Positions 5,607 through 7,714 of a stretch of DNA of 7,714 nucleotides are shown piece by piece. A program made the translations under genes and the position numbers. The stretch spans positions 1 to 7,714 of the forward strand of contig CAMWSA010000177.1 of the NCBI GenBank assembly GCA_947176785.1, written 5' to 3'. The first letter of the stretch is position 1; each line of letters opens with the position of its first letter. The notes beneath the pieces are model-generated. The model saw only the letters and a list, made by a program, of their open reading frames with translations. It searched no databases and was not told where the DNA came from. Source of the stretch: an uncultured Lachnospiraceae bacterium. GTDB taxonomy: Bacteria; Bacillota; Clostridia; Lachnospirales; Lachnospiraceae.

Positions 5607-5811
5607 TGATTTCTCCCCTCTCCGTCCCCTGTTGAGGACGGACTTACAAAGCTACTGGTTTCTATAAACTATCATATGCACCTCGGCTCCGTGCTGCGCC
5701 TGCGCGTATGCCCGCATGGGGCACCGGAACGCAATTTTTTGTATATGCCCCGGATGGATGATAATCGCCCCGCGCCCCCTGCGACATGTAATCCGTGGAA
5801 ATCTTACTCTT
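5607..5811 (-). promoter_or_regulatory. rsmE-nifS intergenic leader with a hairpin abutting the SD
   Basis: In this 205-bp gap CCGTCC (5622-5627) and GGACGG (5636-5641) form a perfect 6-bp stem with an 8-nt loop, four bases from the SD core of the cysteine desulfurase (CTCCC at 5613-5617 on the plus strand). The AT-rich patch just upstream holds a TATGAT-like -10 (5676-5671, minus strand) but no recognisable -35. The remainder (about 5680-5790) is GC-rich with no good gene. No intrinsic terminator follows rsmE, so cotranscription with prmA-rsmE is plausible. Confidence 0.4.
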
Positions 5812-6555
5812 TCAGCCATTCTCCAGCAGGTACATCAGCCAGGACAGTACGCTCATGCCCGCCGTCTCCGTCCGTAGAATCCGCCGTCCCAGCGTGATAG
5901 GTATTGCCCCTGCTGCCACGGCAGCCGTAACCTCACTCTCCTCAAAACCGCCCTCCGGCCCGATCAATACCGCTATATCCTGCCCCGGCTCCAGCCGCTC
6001 CAGAATCTCCCTGGTCCTGCCCATATCCTCCGCCAACTCATAGGGGATCAGTTTCACCGGCGCATCCTTCACATGCGCAAGAGCCTGATCCAGGCTCATA
6101 ACCTGTCCCACTTGGGGGATTACGCCTCTTTTGCTCTGCTTGGCCGCCGCCTCAGCGATGGCCTGCCAGCGCGCCACTCTGGACGCCGCTTTCTTTTCAT
6201 CCAGCTTTACCACCGACCTGTGGGTAGACACCGGCACGATCTGATATGCCCCAAGTTCCACGGCTTTCTGAATAATCAGTTCCATCTTGTCCGCCTTGGG
6301 CAGACCCTGGAGCAGATATATCCGGGAGGGCAGTTCCGCGCCGTCCTCCTTGATAAAACGGAGTTCGCACCGTACGGTGTCTTCCGTGAACGCCGCAATA
6401 TGGCAGCGATACTCCCTGCCGTCCACGCCGTTGCTGACGGACAACTCCTCCCCTGGCCGCATACGCAGCACATTCCTGATATGATTCACGTCGCTGCCCT
6501 GAATCAGGATTTCCCTGCCCTGGATCTGTTCCGGCCGCACAAAGAATTGATACAT
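5812..6555 (-). CDS. rsmE: 16S rRNA (uracil1498-N3)-methyltransferase RsmE
   Basis: This 247-residue SPOUT-class enzyme methylates N3 of U1498 in 16S rRNA near the decoding site, acting on assembled 30S subunits. An N-terminal PUA-like domain (about 1-70) includes HIRNVLRMRPGEEL (25-38). The C-terminal trefoil-knot domain has LPKADKMELIIQKAVELG (85-102), QSKRGVIPQV in the middle, and the SAM-binding knot signatures IGPEGGFEESEV and LGRRILRTETAG near the C-terminus. The start is set at 6555 (MYQFFVRPE) because AGGAG lies five bases before it and the protein then begins as family members do; an upstream in-frame ATG at 6594 would lie inside prmA. The SD overlaps the prmA stop (TAGGAG) and only 8 nt separate the genes, so translation is probably coupled. 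prmA-rsmE is a common Firmicutes pair. Confidence 0.96.
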   Translation of the reverse strand: MYQFFVRPEQIQGREILIQGSDVNHIRNVLRMRPGEELSVSNGVDGREYRCHIAAFTEDTVRCELRFIKEDGAELPSRIYLLQGLPKADKMELIIQKAVELGAYQIVPVSTHRSVVKLDEKKAASRVARWQAIAEAAAKQSKRGVIPQVGQVMSLDQALAHVKDAPVKLIPYELAEDMGRTREILERLEPGQDIAVLIGPEGGFEESEVTAAVAAGAIPITLGRRILRTETAGMSVLSWLMYLLENG

Positions 6556-6563
6556 AATATCTC

Positions 6564-7550
6564 CTAACCCTTCCGGCAGGTCACGGAAACCCACTCACCC
6601 TGATAAGTCACTTCCAATATTGCAAAACCTGCCGCCTCCGCTGCGTCCCGCACCACCTGCTCCTTGTCGTCAATGATGCCTGAAGTAATATAGATGCCGC
6701 CGGGCTTTAAATGGCCGGCGATCACAGGCGTCAGCGGTACCAGCACATCCGCCAGGATATTGGCCACCACAATGTCGTAGCTTTCATAGCCCACCCGCTC
6801 CTGCAGCATTTTATCCGTGATAATGTTGCCGATCAGCAGTTCAAAATCTGTCGGATCAATGCCGTTGGACCGACAGTTGTCCGCCACCGCATCCACGGCA
6901 CAGACATCCAGATCCGTGCCCAGAGCATATTTCGCCCCAAACATCAGAGACAGGATAGACAGGATGCCGCTGCCCGTACCCACGTCCAACAAACGGGTCT
7001 CGGGCGTGATAAACTTACGCAGCTGCCGGATGCACAGCTGCGTGGTCTCATGCATCCCCGTGCCGAAAGCCGTACCGGGATCAATGTGCAGCACCGTCTT
7101 GCCCTGATCCCGGGGTTGTATATCCTCCCAGGAGGGAATCACCAAAATGTCATCAATATAAAACTGATGAAAATACTGTTTCCAGTTGTTGATCCAGTCG
7201 ATATCCTCCGTCTCATCCACCGAGACAGTCCCTTCGCCAATCTCCATAAACAGGCGGACATTCTGAAGTTCCTGCTCCACCTTTTCCAGGAGAGACTCTA
7301 CATCCATGGCCTCCCCCTGTACCTCCAGGCTGCCATCCTCCTTCTTTTCCACAAAAAAGCTCAAGTAGGCAATGCCGTCGTCCTCCTGCTCATCAGGCAG
7401 GATATCCACAAACATCTGCTCCTTCTCCAGCGCGGTCAGCGGCACCTTGTCCTCGATCTGCGCCCCCTCCAGCCCAATGTCATACAGGGAACTGATAATG
7501 ATGTCCTCCGCCTCGGTAATTGTCTTGATTCTGAATTTCACCCATTTCAT
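6564..7550 (-). CDS. prmA: Ribosomal protein L11 methyltransferase PrmA
   Basis: PrmA uses S-adenosylmethionine to trimethylate amino groups of ribosomal protein L11. The 328-residue chain has the N-terminal L11-recognition domain (about 1-100), a linker, and a Rossmann methyltransferase domain. Diagnostic motifs are DPGTAFGTGMHETT (157-170), LLDVGTGSGILSI (187-199; SAM motif I), TDLDVCAVDAVADN (212-225) and VANILADVL (262-270; the catalytic-region NxxL motif). An acidic, glutamate-rich stretch near 40-120 is slightly longer than in many homologues. The start at 7550 (MKWVKFRIKT) is preferred over ATG at 7562 because GGGAG (7560-7556) is five bases before 7550, and the 7562 ATG would use that SD as coding sequence. 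Unusually, this SD is part of the 63-bp repeat upstream. The gene leads an apparent prmA-rsmE operon. Confidence 0.96.
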   Translation of the reverse strand: MKWVKFRIKTITEAEDIIISSLYDIGLEGAQIEDKVPLTALEKEQMFVDILPDEQEDDGIAYLSFFVEKKEDGSLEVQGEAMDVESLLEKVEQELQNVRLFMEIGEGTVSVDETEDIDWINNWKQYFHQFYIDDILVIPSWEDIQPRDQGKTVLHIDPGTAFGTGMHETTQLCIRQLRKFITPETRLLDVGTGSGILSILSLMFGAKYALGTDLDVCAVDAVADNCRSNGIDPTDFELLIGNIITDKMLQERVGYESYDIVVANILADVLVPLTPVIAGHLKPGGIYITSGIIDDKEQVVRDAAEAAGFAILEVTYQGEWVSVTCRKG

Positions 7551-7555
7551 ACAAA

Positions 7556-7714
7556 CTCCCATCTACCCGCTTCAGCGTGTACTCAAATCCGAATGGTGAA
7601 AATCCCTTTTCACCCTAACTCCTATCTGCCCGCTTCAGCGGACATTCTAATCAGGATGGTGAAAATCCCTTTTCTCACTACCTCCTATCTGCCCGCTTCA
7701 GCGGGCATTCTAAG
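7556..7714. repeat. 63-bp tandem repeats forming the prmA leader
   Basis: Copies start at 7556, 7619 and 7682, an exact 63-bp period; the third is cut by the window edge. Copies 2 and 3 differ at 2 of 33 shared bases; copies 1 and 2 are about 80% identical. On the minus strand each unit contains a hairpin GCCCGC-TGAA-GCGGGC (7706-7691; 7643-7628 with one G-U wobble; 7580-7565 with one mismatch), followed by AGATAGGAG, an SD sequence. A second palindrome, GGTGAAAA-GGGA-TTTTCACC (7614-7595), recurs with a one-base bulge in copy 2. The copy nearest prmA supplies its SD. There is no gene in 7563-7714. Confidence 0.9.
7572..7613 (-). other. Possible 13-codon leader ORF inside the prmA repeat
   Basis: The GTG at 7613 lies five bases after AGGAG (7623-7619) and opens a 13-codon frame (KRDFHHSDLSTR after the start) ending in TGA at 7574-7572, within the hairpin before the prmA SD. 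A comparable 18-codon frame begins with GTG at 7678 and ends at TAG 7624-7622, the TAG overlapping the next SD (TAGGAG). The SD spacing in the first case is good and in the second tight. Translation is not demonstrated; short frames are expected by chance in such a repeat. Confidence 0.2.

Noticed and set aside
5662..5787. 41-codon minus-strand ORF in the rsmE-nifS gap
   Set aside because: There is no SD before its ATG, no family resemblance, and a composition that follows the local GC-rich noncoding sequence. It cannot be supported as a gene.

Overview
The window is a compact stretch of housekeeping chromosome from a low-to-mid GC Firmicute, most likely a Lachnospiraceae-type clostridium. 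The assignment rests on gene content and order: prmA-rsmE, cysteine desulfurase next to a rhodanese-less thiI, mtaB, and ireB (UPF0297) followed by ruvX. SD sites are AGGAG-type and two SigA-type promoters have 17-bp spacers. No phage, plasmid, transposase or defence gene is visible. All eight confident genes are core functions, so the unusual content is in the spaces between them.

Layout, read along the minus strand from the high-coordinate end. A leader of 63-bp tandem repeats (7556-7714) leads into prmA (ribosomal protein L11 methyltransferase), which is almost fused to rsmE (16S rRNA m3U1498 methyltransferase). A 205-bp gap with a small leader hairpin precedes a nifS/iscS-family cysteine desulfurase. 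A 272-bp gap largely filled by 101-bp tandem repeats separates it from thiI (tRNA 4-thiouridine / thiazole sulfur transfer). No clear terminator is visible inside this block, so prmA-rsmE-nifS-thiI may be one transcription unit. It is a translation-apparatus modification group, with the desulfurase supplying persulfide sulfur to ThiI.

Convergent to thiI is a plus-strand gene for an HPr-like protein that keeps the Ser46 region but has no active-site histidine. It has a strong promoter, a structured leader, a perfect SD and a rho-independent terminator. A 125-bp imperfect palindrome lies between its stop codon and that terminator. Divergent from it, mtaB (ms2t6A37 tRNA methylthiotransferase) runs on the minus strand. 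Its stop codon abuts a strong promoter for ireB-ruvX (Ser/Thr-kinase substrate IreB; YqgF-family pre-16S rRNA nuclease). Immediately after ruvX, the last 12 codons plus flanking sequence are duplicated 103 bp downstream.

No new multi-gene system is apparent. The items most worth following are three families of short tandem repeats at gene borders (103, 101 and 63 bp), the large palindrome with alternative pairings behind the HPr-like gene, the His-less HPr paralogue, and a repeat-derived open frame that overlaps the nifS stop as ATGA.
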